35,987 bases of DNA, from the NCBI GenBank assembly GCA_031290985.1, contig JARLJW010000025.1:1-35987 (forward strand), read 5' to 3'. The position numbers and the translations under genes were made by a program. The notes under the pieces were generated by a model. That model saw only the letters and a program-made list of their open reading frames with translations, was not told the origin of the DNA and searched no databases. Positions 9,135 to 16,840 of the stretch are shown here, piece after piece. Within the stretch, counting starts at the first letter, position 1. Each line of letters begins with the position of its first letter. Source of the DNA: Verrucomicrobiia bacterium. Lineage in GTDB: Bacteria; Verrucomicrobiota; Verrucomicrobiia; Limisphaerales; UBA11358.

Positions 9135-9779
9135 ATGAATAAATCATTTTTACTCCTGACCGCCGCGGCCCTGCTCGCCGCCACCGCCGCTTTCGCGGAA
9201 GACAAAGTGCCGTTGAAAACGGACCTGCCCAAGCCGCTGTTTGTCGGCACGCCGGTGCCGATCAACGTCCCCAACCTGGAACCGCAGCAGAAGGGCAAGC
9301 GCCCGGACTTCCTGGTTCCCGCCGGCACAGTGAACCTGGCCAAGGGCAAAAAAGTCACCTCCAGTTCCGGCGACCCGGTCGTCGGCACACTGGACCTCGT
9401 CACCGATGGCGACAAGGAGGGCGATGAAGGTTCCTGGGTCGAACTGGACCCCGGCAAGCAGTGGGTGCAGATCGACCTGGAAAAGACCGCGGACATCTCC
9501 GCCGTGATCGTCTGGCACTTTCACTCGCAACAGCGTGTTTATTTTGACGTCGTCGTGCAGGTGTCCGACGACCCGAAGTTCGAGAAAGATGTCACCACCA
9601 TCTTCAACAACAGCGCTGATGGCGGCAAAGACCTCGCGTACATCGAGACCTACGAGGGCAAATTGATTGATGCCAAGGGCGCGAAGGGCCGGTATGTCCG
9701 CCTGTACAGCAAGGGCAACACCACGAACAAGATGAACCATTACATCGAGGTCGAGGTGTTCGGCAAACCGGCGGCGTGA
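9135..9779 (+). CDS. Secreted protein with a discoidin-like (F5/8 type C) domain
   Basis: 214 residues with a signal peptide cleaved near Ala21 (AAFA-ED). After a Pro-rich linker, residues about 70-212 form one F5/8 type C-like beta-sandwich: VNLAKGKKVTSSSGDP, then TDGDKEGDEGSWVEL, WVQIDLEKTADISAVIVWHF and the closing GRYVRLYSKGNT...IEVEVFG. Such domains usually bind carbohydrate and are often fused to glycoside-active enzymes; here it stands alone, so it is a binding or scaffold protein rather than an enzyme. It starts 41 bp after the Gfo/Idh/MocA gene on the same strand and probably belongs to the same transcript. The ATG lacks an obvious Shine-Dalgarno. Confidence 0.85.
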   Translation: MNKSFLLLTAAALLAATAAFAEDKVPLKTDLPKPLFVGTPVPINVPNLEPQQKGKRPDFLVPAGTVNLAKGKKVTSSSGDPVVGTLDLVTDGDKEGDEGSWVELDPGKQWVQIDLEKTADISAVIVWHFHSQQRVYFDVVVQVSDDPKFEKDVTTIFNNSADGGKDLAYIETYEGKLIDAKGAKGRYVRLYSKGNTTNKMNHYIEVEVFGKPAA

Positions 9780-9823
9780 ACGGAATACGGTGTTTGCACC
9801 GCTTCCGCTTTCGCTGCTGAATG

Positions 9824-9904
9824 ACTTTGGTATAGACTGGCCCGGGCATTTTGGAGTTGATGCGGGCTCGACGCCTGCGCTCCGCCCGTAATCCATACCA
9901 AAGT
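9824..9904. mobile_element. 81-bp element with perfect 10-bp terminal inverted repeats (MITE-like)
   Basis: ACTTTGGTAT at 9824-9833 and its exact complement ATACCAAAGT at 9895-9904 bracket 61 bp of GC-rich sequence. The layout resembles a very small non-autonomous inverted-repeat element. No clear target-site duplication is visible, so insertion is inferred. It lies directly between the discoidin-like gene and the glycosyltransferase whose start codon is missing. Confidence 0.4.
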
Positions 9905-9998
9905 TACGATACCATCACCAAAAATCCGCTGGGCGATCTTTATCGGCCTGGCCCTGCTCGCCCTGGCCCTCCGGCTGCCGCAACTCGGCGGGCGGCCG
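9861..9998 (+). other. Open upstream extension of the GT39 gene without a usual start codon
   Basis: The reading frame of the downstream gene is open back to a TGA at 9858-9860. From 9924 it reads IRWAIFIGLALLALALRLPQ, a perfect first membrane helix of a GT39 protein, ending directly before the ATG at 9999. No ATG, GTG or TTG occurs in this extension. An ATG at 9860 (with GGAG at 9853) is in another frame and would join only if one base were lost, for example from the run of five A at 9920-9924. Either a non-standard start, a frameshift or a sequence error is needed. Confidence 0.6.
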
Positions 9999-11375
9999 AT
10001 GCACACGGACGAGGCGGTCAACGGCTACATCACCGGCGAATTGCTGGCCGGTGAAAAATATCACTACGACCCGCAGGACCGCCACGGCCCCGTCCTCTAC
10101 CTGTTCGCCAAGCCGGTGGCACTGCTCTGCGGCGCGCGTAACTTCGCCGATCTGACGGAAGCCGAGTTGCGGCTCACGCCGGTCATCGTGGGCAGCGGCA
10201 TGATCTTGCTGTTTGGCGCGGCGGTGGAGATGTTCGGCTTTATTCCGTGCCTCGTGGCCGCGTTGCTGTTCGCCTTCGCCCCCCTGCCCGTTTATTACAG
10301 CCGTTATTTCATCCATGAAACGCTGTTCGTTGCCGCAACCTTTGGCCTGATCGTGGCCGGCTGGCGCACGTTGAAGACAAATTCCATCCGGCTGGCGGTG
10401 CTGACGGGGATTTGCGCCGCCCTGATGCTCGCGAGCAAGGAAACCGCCGTCATCCATTTCTTCGCGCTGGGCGGCGCGGCCTTGGCCGGCTGGCTGGCCA
10501 CGTCGCGCAAATATTTTCCCGCGGCAAAAATTGTAGCGACCAGTTTTGCGGTCTTCATTGCCGCCACCATTTTGTTGTTCACCTGGGGCGGGCAAAACTG
10601 GGCGGCGCTCGGTGACCTGGTCCATGCGGCCTCCCGCTTCACCGCGCGCGCAGCCGGCGAGGGACACGAAAAGCCCTTCGGCTACTACTTTGAGGTGCTG
10701 GATCCGCTGTTCATATTTTTTCTCGTGGCGGCGGCCGGCATCTTTGCGGCAGTCTGCGATGCCGTGGGCGGCACGCGCAAATCCAGCCTGGCGCTCGTCG
10801 TCTACACGGTGCTGACCTTCCTGATCTACTCGGCCATCCCGTACAAGACGCCGTGGCTGGCGCTGAACCTGTGGCTGCCGCTGGTTCTCCTGTGCGGCCT
10901 GGGCGTGGAGGCCCTCTGGCGGTTGACCACCAACGACACGGGGCGCTGGATCATTGCCGTGGCATTTGGCGCACTGGTGATTTCCACGGGGCAGCAGACC
11001 ATGGTTTTCGTCTTCGACAAGCCCATTGATGACAAAAACCCCTATGCCTACGCGCATACGACTGAAGATATTCTGCGGCTGCCGCCGCGGCTGGAAGAGC
11101 TGGCGAAGCGAAACAACCTCGCGTCGCCGCGCATCGCGGTGGTCGGGGCGGATGCGTGGCCGTTGCCGTGGTATCTGCGGAAATTTTCCAACGTGGGTTT
11201 CTGGCAGACCAACCAGGCGACCGGCCCGGCGGACTTTTTTATCACGACCACGGACGTGCCGGACAAGCTCGGGGAACAGTTGAAACCGTTCCGTCCGGAA
11301 TATTTCGGGGTGCGGCTGAATGTGCTGTTCGTGCTGTGGGAACCGCAAACTCTCGAAGGTCAACATGCTCCATGA
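9999..11375 (+). CDS. GT39-type membrane glycosyltransferase (PMT/ArnT-like)
   Basis: 458 residues from the first in-frame ATG, but the real protein almost certainly begins about 25-35 codons earlier (see 9861-9998). The sequence PMHTDEAVNGYITGELL right after the predicted first helix carries the acidic residues conserved in the first outer loop of dolichyl/polyprenyl-phosphate-sugar transferases. About nine to ten further membrane segments follow, for example GMILLFGAAVEMFGFIPCLV and SSLALVVYTVLTFLIYSA. The last 120 residues are a soluble outer domain (PRIAVVGADAWPLPWYLRKF). It resembles the uncharacterised group of GT39 relatives that includes TIGR03663, named from memory. It would move a lipid-linked sugar onto a periplasmic acceptor. 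The acceptor is unknown. Confidence 0.82.
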   Translation: MHTDEAVNGYITGELLAGEKYHYDPQDRHGPVLYLFAKPVALLCGARNFADLTEAELRLTPVIVGSGMILLFGAAVEMFGFIPCLVAALLFAFAPLPVYYSRYFIHETLFVAATFGLIVAGWRTLKTNSIRLAVLTGICAALMLASKETAVIHFFALGGAALAGWLATSRKYFPAAKIVATSFAVFIAATILLFTWGGQNWAALGDLVHAASRFTARAAGEGHEKPFGYYFEVLDPLFIFFLVAAAGIFAAVCDAVGGTRKSSLALVVYTVLTFLIYSAIPYKTPWLALNLWLPLVLLCGLGVEALWRLTTNDTGRWIIAVAFGALVISTGQQTMVFVFDKPIDDKNPYAYAHTTEDILRLPPRLEELAKRNNLASPRIAVVGADAWPLPWYLRKFSNVGFWQTNQATGPADFFITTTDVPDKLGEQLKPFRPEYFGVRLNVLFVLWEPQTLEGQHAP

Positions 11376-11391
11376 TGAATTATCGAGGCGC

Positions 11392-11650
11392 GCGCCATAC
11401 GTTGAAGGCGCGCGGGCTTTAGCCCGCTTCAATGTCCAAAGCGGCAGCGCGCGCAATACCCACGGCGCGCTGGCGTTTGGGACGTTGAAGCGGCGTAAAC
11501 GCCGGGCCCCGCTCGCGCCGCCGCGGTGTCACTGCATTGTACGAGCCGCAATAGCAGCATGGGTTTGTGCCTGGTCCTCCCCAAAGCGCCAGAGGGCTGA
11601 CGCACTCCAAGACGCTGCGCGTTTGCGATGCAACGAAGCTGTGCGGGGAT
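11392..11650. repeat. Cluster of REP-like palindromic repeats
   Basis: This 259-bp stretch fills most of the 369-bp gap before apbE and holds no gene. Hairpin one is GCGGGCT tt AGCCCGC (11412-11427) enclosed by TTGAA/TTCAA; hairpin two is GGCGT aa ACGCC (11492-11503), also led by ACGTTGAAG. A third unit at 11584-11620 (AAAGCGCC...CGCACTCCAAGACGC) resembles the arms of the inverted repeat at 12630-12751. The remainder up to the ATG at 11745 shows nothing further. Such units are typical multi-copy intergenic repeats; copy number needs the genome. Confidence 0.65.
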
Positions 11651-11744
11651 CGAAGATTGGGGATGCGCTAGGCAGACACGGTCGCAGCATGACGGTATCC
11701 ACCAGCGCAGGGTTTGCCTCGCATTTTTGTTTCAGAGCGGCGAC

Positions 11745-12569
11745 ATGAATAACATCCACATCTTCAATCATACCGCGATGGCGACGCAGTTTCAGGTGCG
11801 CCTCGCGGGCGAGGAAAAGGACTACGCAGCGCAGGCGGCGCAGGCGGCGTTCGCGTTGACGGATGAACTGGAATCCAAGCTCAGCCGCTTCCGCGCGAAC
11901 AGCGAAATCTCTGAAATCGCCCAGCTAACCGCAGGTGGAATGCTGCGGCTGACCGAACCGGTGTTCGCGTGCCTCGAACTCGCCAAACGAATGGAAGCGG
12001 CCACCGCGGGCGCCTTTTCCGTGTGCGCGGCGGCCTTGCAGACGCAGGCGGCCAGGCCGGCGTGGTCGCTGGAAAATTTCTCCGTCCGCTGCGACGGCGG
12101 CAAACTGGAATTCGACCTGGGCGCCATCGGCAAAGGTTTTGCGCTCGACCGGATGGCGGCGGTATTGCGCGAATGGAGTTGTCCGGCGTTCTTGCTGGTC
12201 GCCGGGGGCAGCAGCATCCTGGCCGGCGAAGCTCCCGACAAAACCGCCGGCTGGTCATGCGGGCTGGGCGACGATAACGCCCCGCAGCGTTACTGGCTCA
12301 AGAATTGTTCCCTGAGCGGTTCCGGACTGGCGATAAAAGGAAAACACATCCTCGACCCGCGCACCGGCAAACCGGCGGCGCGCCAAAACCGCGCGTGGGC
12401 CCTGTGCGACACCGCCGGTGAATCGGATGCGCTCTCGACGGCCTGCATGGTGTTGGCGGAGGCGGAAATTCACCGGATTCTGGCGGTGGAAAAATCTTGG
12501 CTGGTTTTTCTGGAGGAAAATGAAAACGCGCGACCGTTGGGCGGGCGCGCGTTGCCGGTGCGGGTTTGA
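11745..12569 (+). CDS. apbE: ApbE family FAD:protein FMN transferase
   Basis: 274 residues from the ATG at 11745; an in-frame upstream start at 11628 lies in repeat DNA and encodes an implausible N-terminus. Family marks are HTAMATQFQVRL near the N-terminus, the FAD/substrate segment DLGAIGKGFALDRMAAVL (about 126-143), SGSGLAIKGKHILDPRTGKP (about 195-214) and SDALSTACMVLAEA with the metal-binding Asp. The enzyme attaches FMN covalently to Thr/Ser of target flavoproteins such as NqrB/RnfD-type subunits or FMN-binding domains. It is shorter than usual (about 330) because it lacks a signal peptide or lipobox, so a cytoplasmic location is possible, unlike most ApbE proteins. No flavoprotein target is visible in the window. 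Confidence 0.88.
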   Translation: MNNIHIFNHTAMATQFQVRLAGEEKDYAAQAAQAAFALTDELESKLSRFRANSEISEIAQLTAGGMLRLTEPVFACLELAKRMEAATAGAFSVCAAALQTQAARPAWSLENFSVRCDGGKLEFDLGAIGKGFALDRMAAVLREWSCPAFLLVAGGSSILAGEAPDKTAGWSCGLGDDNAPQRYWLKNCSLSGSGLAIKGKHILDPRTGKPAARQNRAWALCDTAGESDALSTACMVLAEAEIHRILAVEKSWLVFLEENENARPLGGRALPVRV

Positions 12570-12629
12570 GCCGCTTTAATAATACTGTGGCCATGCTTCA
12601 AGGCACCGTTCGCATCATCTGCGAGGTCT

Positions 12630-12751
12630 TGGACTGCGGTGGCAAGGCGGGAGCCGCGACACCGCTTTCGAGCGGGCGGGGAAAATGCTAATTTAGGCAA
12701 GCTTCGGTGCGTGCGAAAGCGGCATGGCGCTGCGCTTCCCGCCGCAGTCCA
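12630..12751. repeat. Long imperfect inverted repeat between convergent genes
   Basis: The left arm 12630-12670 (TGGACTGCGG...CCGCTTTCG) is complementary, with small gaps, to the right arm 12714-12751 (CGAAAGCGGC...CCGCAGTCCA). The transcript could fold into a stem of more than 30 bp on either strand. It lies between the ends of apbE (+) and the TIM-barrel gene (-), where it could stop or stabilise both transcripts. The unit at 11584-11620 belongs to the same sequence family. Confidence 0.65.
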
Positions 12752-12838
12752 TGACACGGCCAGGCTTGTTTTGATTATCGCAGTAACGAGGCCGATCTTC
12801 AACTGCGCCAGCCGTTCCCGCCGCAGAAGGTCACCACC

Positions 12839-13708
12839 TCATTTCTTCGCCCCATATCCACGCACGAACCCGATGCATTGGGCGATTTCGGGCACGCTGG
12901 TGTTCCAGTCGTATTCGTATTCGACCGAGATGTTGCCCACGAACTTCTGCCGCTTCAGCTCGTTGAGGACGGCGGGGATGTCCGAAACGCCGGTGCCGTA
13001 CGGAACATCGTGGCCCTCCAGTTTTTTCTCGTTCAAATCCTTGAGGTGGGAGCTGATGATGCGGCCTTTCAGAATCTTAAGGCAGTCCACCGGGTCCAAA
13101 CCCGAGCGCACCCAGTGGCCGATGTCGGCGCAGGAACCGATGCGCGCGTCGCGATCCTTCACGACGCTCAGGACGTAATTCGGGTCCCACATCTGGTAGC
13201 CTGGATTCTTCGCCTGGCGCGGGTGGTCGTGGAAACCCACGCGGATGTCGTATTCCTTGACCAGCTTTTCTATGGTGTCGATGGAGCCGACGGCCTCGGT
13301 GGTGATGCCGTAAAGGTCCAGTTTTTTGGCGAATTCAAAAATCTTGCGCGCCCCGGCCTCGTCCTTGGGGATGTCCACGACGCCATAATTCACGGCGCGG
13401 ATGCCCTTTTCCTTCAGGTGCGCCTGCACGGCGGCGATCATCTCATCGGTGGCGTTATGGTCAAACTTGAGGTCCGGCTTTTCCACGCTGAACTTCTGGC
13501 CGGGATAGAGTTCGATGACCTTGCCGCCGGCCTCGGCGGTCTTGTCGATGGCCTCCATGACGCTGTAATGGTTGAAGGACCAGGCCTGGCAGCCGATGGC
13601 AAAGCCGCCGGTCCGGCAGTCTTCGGGGATGGGCGTGGCGGTGGCGGTCAGGCCGGACAGGTAAACACCGCAGGCAAGGACGGCAGAATAGGCGATTTGT
13701 TTTTTCAT
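12839..13708 (-). CDS. Secreted sugar isomerase/epimerase-like TIM-barrel protein
   Basis: 289 residues. The ATG at 13708 is chosen because it begins a signal peptide (MKKQIAYSAVLACGVYLSGLTATA). The mature part is a xylose-isomerase-like TIM barrel with the expected metal ligands at strand ends: Glu in TTEAVGS, His in RVGFHDHP, Asp/His in CADIGHW, His in SSHLKD and Glu in SVEYEYD. Family members isomerise or epimerise sugars and keto-sugars. Export is unusual for cytoplasmic members but common in Verrucomicrobiota and Planctomycetota. It is divergent from the second Gfo/Idh/MocA gene (151-bp gap), which suggests co-regulation and a shared pathway in which an exported dehydrogenase makes a keto-sugar that this enzyme processes. 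The pathway is inference. Confidence 0.87.
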   Translation of the reverse strand: MKKQIAYSAVLACGVYLSGLTATATPIPEDCRTGGFAIGCQAWSFNHYSVMEAIDKTAEAGGKVIELYPGQKFSVEKPDLKFDHNATDEMIAAVQAHLKEKGIRAVNYGVVDIPKDEAGARKIFEFAKKLDLYGITTEAVGSIDTIEKLVKEYDIRVGFHDHPRQAKNPGYQMWDPNYVLSVVKDRDARIGSCADIGHWVRSGLDPVDCLKILKGRIISSHLKDLNEKKLEGHDVPYGTGVSDIPAVLNELKRQKFVGNISVEYEYDWNTSVPEIAQCIGFVRGYGAKK

Positions 13709-13859
13709 GGCATGAGATTTCGGGCCCAGTGTCGCAGGCCGGAGAAATTTGTCCAATCCCACTTTAGCGGTATTGCCGTCGGGCGCAGGTTAGTGTCATA
13801 ATCTGGAAACCAAGTTGTCGCGAATTCCGTCAAAGAAAGCGTCCACGTACTTAACAACC

Positions 13860-15359
13860 ATGAAACGATCAAAAACATCCGGGGCAGCAGCGCTCAACCG
13901 CCGCAATTTTCTCAAGACCACCGCGCTCGCGGGCGGGGCTGTCGTGTTCGGCGTGCCAACGCTGCTGCGCGCGGCGAACCTGAACAGCAAGCTGAACATC
14001 GCCTCCGTGGGCGTCATGGGCAAGGGCCAGAGCGATACCGACCATTGCAACAGTGAAAACATCGTGGCGCTGTGCGATGTGGATGCCGACCGCTGCGCCA
14101 AGCAGCGCGAGAAATATCCCGACGCCAAGTTTTACCAGGACTACCGCAAGATGTTCGAGGCGATGGGCAAGAGCATCGATGCCGTGACGGTCTCCACGCC
14201 CGACCACATGCACGCGATCATCACCTCGCTGGCAATGAGCCTGGGCAAACACGTTTATTGCCAGAAGCCGCTCGTGCAGACGATTTACGAGGCGCGCTAC
14301 CTGCGCGAACTTGCCCATAAATCCGGTGTCATCACGCAGATGGGCAACCAGGGCAGCTCGGCGGACGGTTTGCGGCGCGCCGTGGAAGTCATCCAGTCGG
14401 GCATCATCGGGCAGGTCAGCCAGGTGCACATCTGGACGAACCGTCCGGTCTGGCCGCAGGGCATCGACCGTCCCGACGGCGCGGATGAAGTGCCCGCGAC
14501 GCTCGACTGGGACACGTGGCTCGGCTGCGCGCCGGTGCGCCCGTACAAGAAGGGCGTGTATCACCCGTTCAACTGGCGCGGCTGGCAGGATTTCGGCACC
14601 GGGGCGCTGGGCGACATGGCCTGCCATACGGTCAACATGCCATTCCGCGCGTTGAACCTGGCCTACCCCTTCGAGATCGAAGGCATTGCGCTTGGGGCGA
14701 TGAACCGGGAAACATATCCGCTGGGCTCGAAGATCCGTTTTGAATTTCCGGCGCGCACGACCGACATTCCCGCGGCGCATCCCACCCTGTTGCACAAGCA
14801 CAACACGATTCATCAACTGCCGTGCACCTTCACCTGGTACGACGGCGGCCAGCCGGACGCCTCCGCCCCGAACGGGCACGATTTCAGCAACAAACCGCCG
14901 AAGGAACTGCTCGTGGACATCGAGGCGTTGCAGGGTGAGGTGCCAAACAGCGCCTGCCTGATCATCGGCGACCAGGGCAAGATCTTTTCCCCGGACGATT
15001 ACGGCGAACAGTTTTTCATCAAGCTGAACGACGACAAAAAATTCGTCCATTACAAGAAGCATCCGGCGGCTGACGAGACGATCATCCCGCAATTCGTCCC
15101 CCGCAACCCGTTCAAGGGCGACGCGGACCACAAGCAGCACCTGGAATGGATCGACGCCATCAAACGCGGCAAGCCGGAGCTGTGCTATTCACGGTTCGAC
15201 ATCGGCGCGCGGCTGACGGAGATCATGCTGCTCGGCTGCGTGGCGTTGCGCGCGGGCAAGGTCATCGAGTGGGACGGCCCGAACATGATTGCCAAGAACT
15301 GTCCCGAGGCCGCGCCCTACATCAAGCGCGAGAACCGTGCCGGGTGGAAGCTTTCTTAA
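13860..15359 (+). CDS. Exported Gfo/Idh/MocA family oxidoreductase (Tat signal)
   Basis: 499 residues from the ATG at 13860; an earlier GTG at 13815 would place extra residues before the signal. The Tat motif NRRNFLKTT (Arg14-Arg15) is followed by a hydrophobic stretch and no lipobox Cys, so the protein is probably soluble in the periplasm. The NAD(P)-binding domain shows LNIASVGVMGKG, a divergent GxGxxG; then HVYCQKPLVQT with the conserved Lys, and GTGALGDMACHTVNMPFRAL in the catalytic domain. It differs clearly from the protein at 7753-9093, being longer and with CQKP rather than CEKM, so it is a second subfamily rather than a recent copy. A strong terminator follows at 15388. Likely role: oxidation of a sugar or glycoside with bound nicotinamide cofactor. 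Confidence 0.92.
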   Translation: MKRSKTSGAAALNRRNFLKTTALAGGAVVFGVPTLLRAANLNSKLNIASVGVMGKGQSDTDHCNSENIVALCDVDADRCAKQREKYPDAKFYQDYRKMFEAMGKSIDAVTVSTPDHMHAIITSLAMSLGKHVYCQKPLVQTIYEARYLRELAHKSGVITQMGNQGSSADGLRRAVEVIQSGIIGQVSQVHIWTNRPVWPQGIDRPDGADEVPATLDWDTWLGCAPVRPYKKGVYHPFNWRGWQDFGTGALGDMACHTVNMPFRALNLAYPFEIEGIALGAMNRETYPLGSKIRFEFPARTTDIPAAHPTLLHKHNTIHQLPCTFTWYDGGQPDASAPNGHDFSNKPPKELLVDIEALQGEVPNSACLIIGDQGKIFSPDDYGEQFFIKLNDDKKFVHYKKHPAADETIIPQFVPRNPFKGDADHKQHLEWIDAIKRGKPELCYSRFDIGARLTEIMLLGCVALRAGKVIEWDGPNMIAKNCPEAAPYIKRENRAGWKLS

Positions 15360-15387
15360 TAGGGGAAATACGGTTTTTGAAACCGAC

Positions 15388-15418
15388 AAGGACGGCGCAA
15401 ACGCGCCGTCCTTTTTTT
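15388..15418 (+). terminator. Intrinsic terminator after the Gfo/Idh/MocA gene
   Basis: GGACGGCGC (15390-15398), loop AAAC, GCGCCGTCC (15403-15411) and seven T at 15412-15418. The stem is a perfect 9 bp, extended by AA/TT, and lies 28 bp after the stop codon at 15359. Confidence 0.93.
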
Positions 15419-15446
15419 AATGGATTGAAGATGGCATGGCAGGTTC

Positions 15447-15647
15447 TCAGCGGCACGTCAGCACTTCGCCGGCACAATACGTCGCCCAATAGGCCACATA
15501 CACCAGCCAGTCGTTTACCGGCCCGGCATCGCGCGTTGTATCCTGGTCATGCTCCCACTGCGGCGCCTGTGCCGCCGATGGAGTCAACGACGCGCAGCCG
15601 CCGCCCAGCAAGGCCAGCCCGATCAACAGGATTGTCGTCAGTTTCAT
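15447..15647 (-). CDS. Small lipoprotein of unknown function
   Basis: 66 residues. The ATG at 15647 has a strong AAGGAGG upstream and begins a lipoprotein signal with lipobox GGGC (Cys18). The mature 48-residue part is acidic and aromatic (NDWLVYVAYWATYCAGEVLTCR) and ends with two Cys residues that might form a disulfide. The gene follows the aspartic protease by 44 bp on the same strand and is probably co-transcribed. The family is not recognised. Confidence 0.72.
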   Translation of the reverse strand: MKLTTILLIGLALLGGGCASLTPSAAQAPQWEHDQDTTRDAGPVNDWLVYVAYWATYCAGEVLTCR

Positions 15648-15691
15648 ATGCTCGTTGCCTCCTTCACATATACGTTGGATCTGCTTCCCGG

Positions 15692-16600
15692 TCAAAAAAT
15701 CACCGACCACGCGCTTGGCTTTCGCAGGTACATCGTCCGGTTGGGGAAATCAAACGTCACCACGTACCGCGACAACGCGTGCAGCCCGATCCCGTTGACA
15801 CTCATGTGCAGGTCGCCGCTGGCCAGCATCTTCGCATCCAGCACACGCAGTTCGACGCGCTTGTATTTCTCCCCGCCCAGCACGGCTTGGGGAGCGCTTA
15901 CCGCACCTTCCGCCGGCAACCGCATCTGATTTGTCCATTGTTGGTATATGTCGGGCACCAGCCAGCCGTCGCCGTTGTCGCCCGTATCGATGAGCGAACC
16001 GACATCCTTGGTCCCCGCCAGATTCTCCCGCACCGCCAGACATCCGTCACCCAGGTTCGTCAGCGGCAGCGCCCTGCCCCATTTCGCCTTGTTGGCATGA
16101 TCGCCATCCAGGAAGCGCACCTTTCCCGCCGCAAAATCCAGTTGAATGCAATAATGCTCCAGCACATCCATCCCGATCAAACCCATGATGGGATGCCCGA
16201 TATCCGCGGAATTTTTTTTAAAATCAGACGTGGACACGTTCGGCCCCGTCGCCAACCGCGTGCCGCCGAGGTAAAAATGGGGTGCCGCATAGACGCCCGA
16301 TTCCTTCTGCTCACCCCACCGCCAGATGGTCGCCGTACGGATGCGCTTGCCCAATTGTGGTTCCAATGACTCGTCAAAGACCGTCAGACTCGCCCCCGTG
16401 TCCAAGATGAATGGGAGATCATCGCCGTGGCCCACCCGGACCATCACTATGATATGCCTGCCCCGCTCGGCCCCCTGGCTCATCTCCACGTCTCGCGGCA
16501 GCCGGGGATGAACCTCATCCGCCGCCCGTGCTACGCCGCCCCCCGCCAGCAACCCGGCGCAAATCGCGCCGGGCACAAGCAACCTGATCGCGTTTTTCAT
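15692..16600 (-). CDS. Secreted retropepsin-like aspartic protease with two DTG sites
   Basis: 302 residues with a signal peptide ending near ARAAD (residues 1-27). The first catalytic motif is LPFILDTGASLTVFD (Asp67), followed by the family segment IMGLIGMDVLEHYCIQLDF about 75 residues later. A second DTG occurs in VGSLIDTGDNGDGW (Asp205). Two motifs in one chain resemble a pepsin-like double domain, whereas most bacterial retropepsin-like proteins have one DTG and dimerise. The protein would act on proteins or peptides in the periplasm. ATG start with AAGG about 4 nt upstream. It probably forms an operon with the small lipoprotein downstream. Confidence 0.83.
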   Translation of the reverse strand: MKNAIRLLVPGAICAGLLAGGGVARAADEVHPRLPRDVEMSQGAERGRHIIVMVRVGHGDDLPFILDTGASLTVFDESLEPQLGKRIRTATIWRWGEQKESGVYAAPHFYLGGTRLATGPNVSTSDFKKNSADIGHPIMGLIGMDVLEHYCIQLDFAAGKVRFLDGDHANKAKWGRALPLTNLGDGCLAVRENLAGTKDVGSLIDTGDNGDGWLVPDIYQQWTNQMRLPAEGAVSAPQAVLGGEKYKRVELRVLDAKMLASGDLHMSVNGIGLHALSRYVVTFDFPNRTMYLRKPSAWSVIF

Positions 16601-16840
16601 ACTGCCTTCATAGTCACCCTCATGTTCCTTCTCTGCAAGAATGGAAGAATTGGCCGGTCACGCCGATTCGTCCGCCGAGAGCGGGTGAAGATGGAAGCCC
16701 TGGCAAAATCGGACGTCGCCCGCGCAAGCACGCATTTATGGTTCGCCCCCAACTCCTTGCAAGTTCAATCGGGGATGAAACAGAAATATTCTTCCGGGAA
16801 CCGGCAGCGATTAGCCGATGCTTTGAAACATTACGAACGG

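Noticed and set aside
7675..9147. 490-codon minus-strand frame
   Set aside because: Antisense to the Gfo/Idh/MocA gene; composition is that of a mirror frame of a GC-rich gene.
9915..11456. 513-codon minus-strand frame
   Set aside because: Antisense to the GT39 gene, no membrane or domain pattern.
13869..15140. 423-codon minus-strand frame
   Set aside because: Antisense to the second Gfo/Idh/MocA gene; no recognisable motif.
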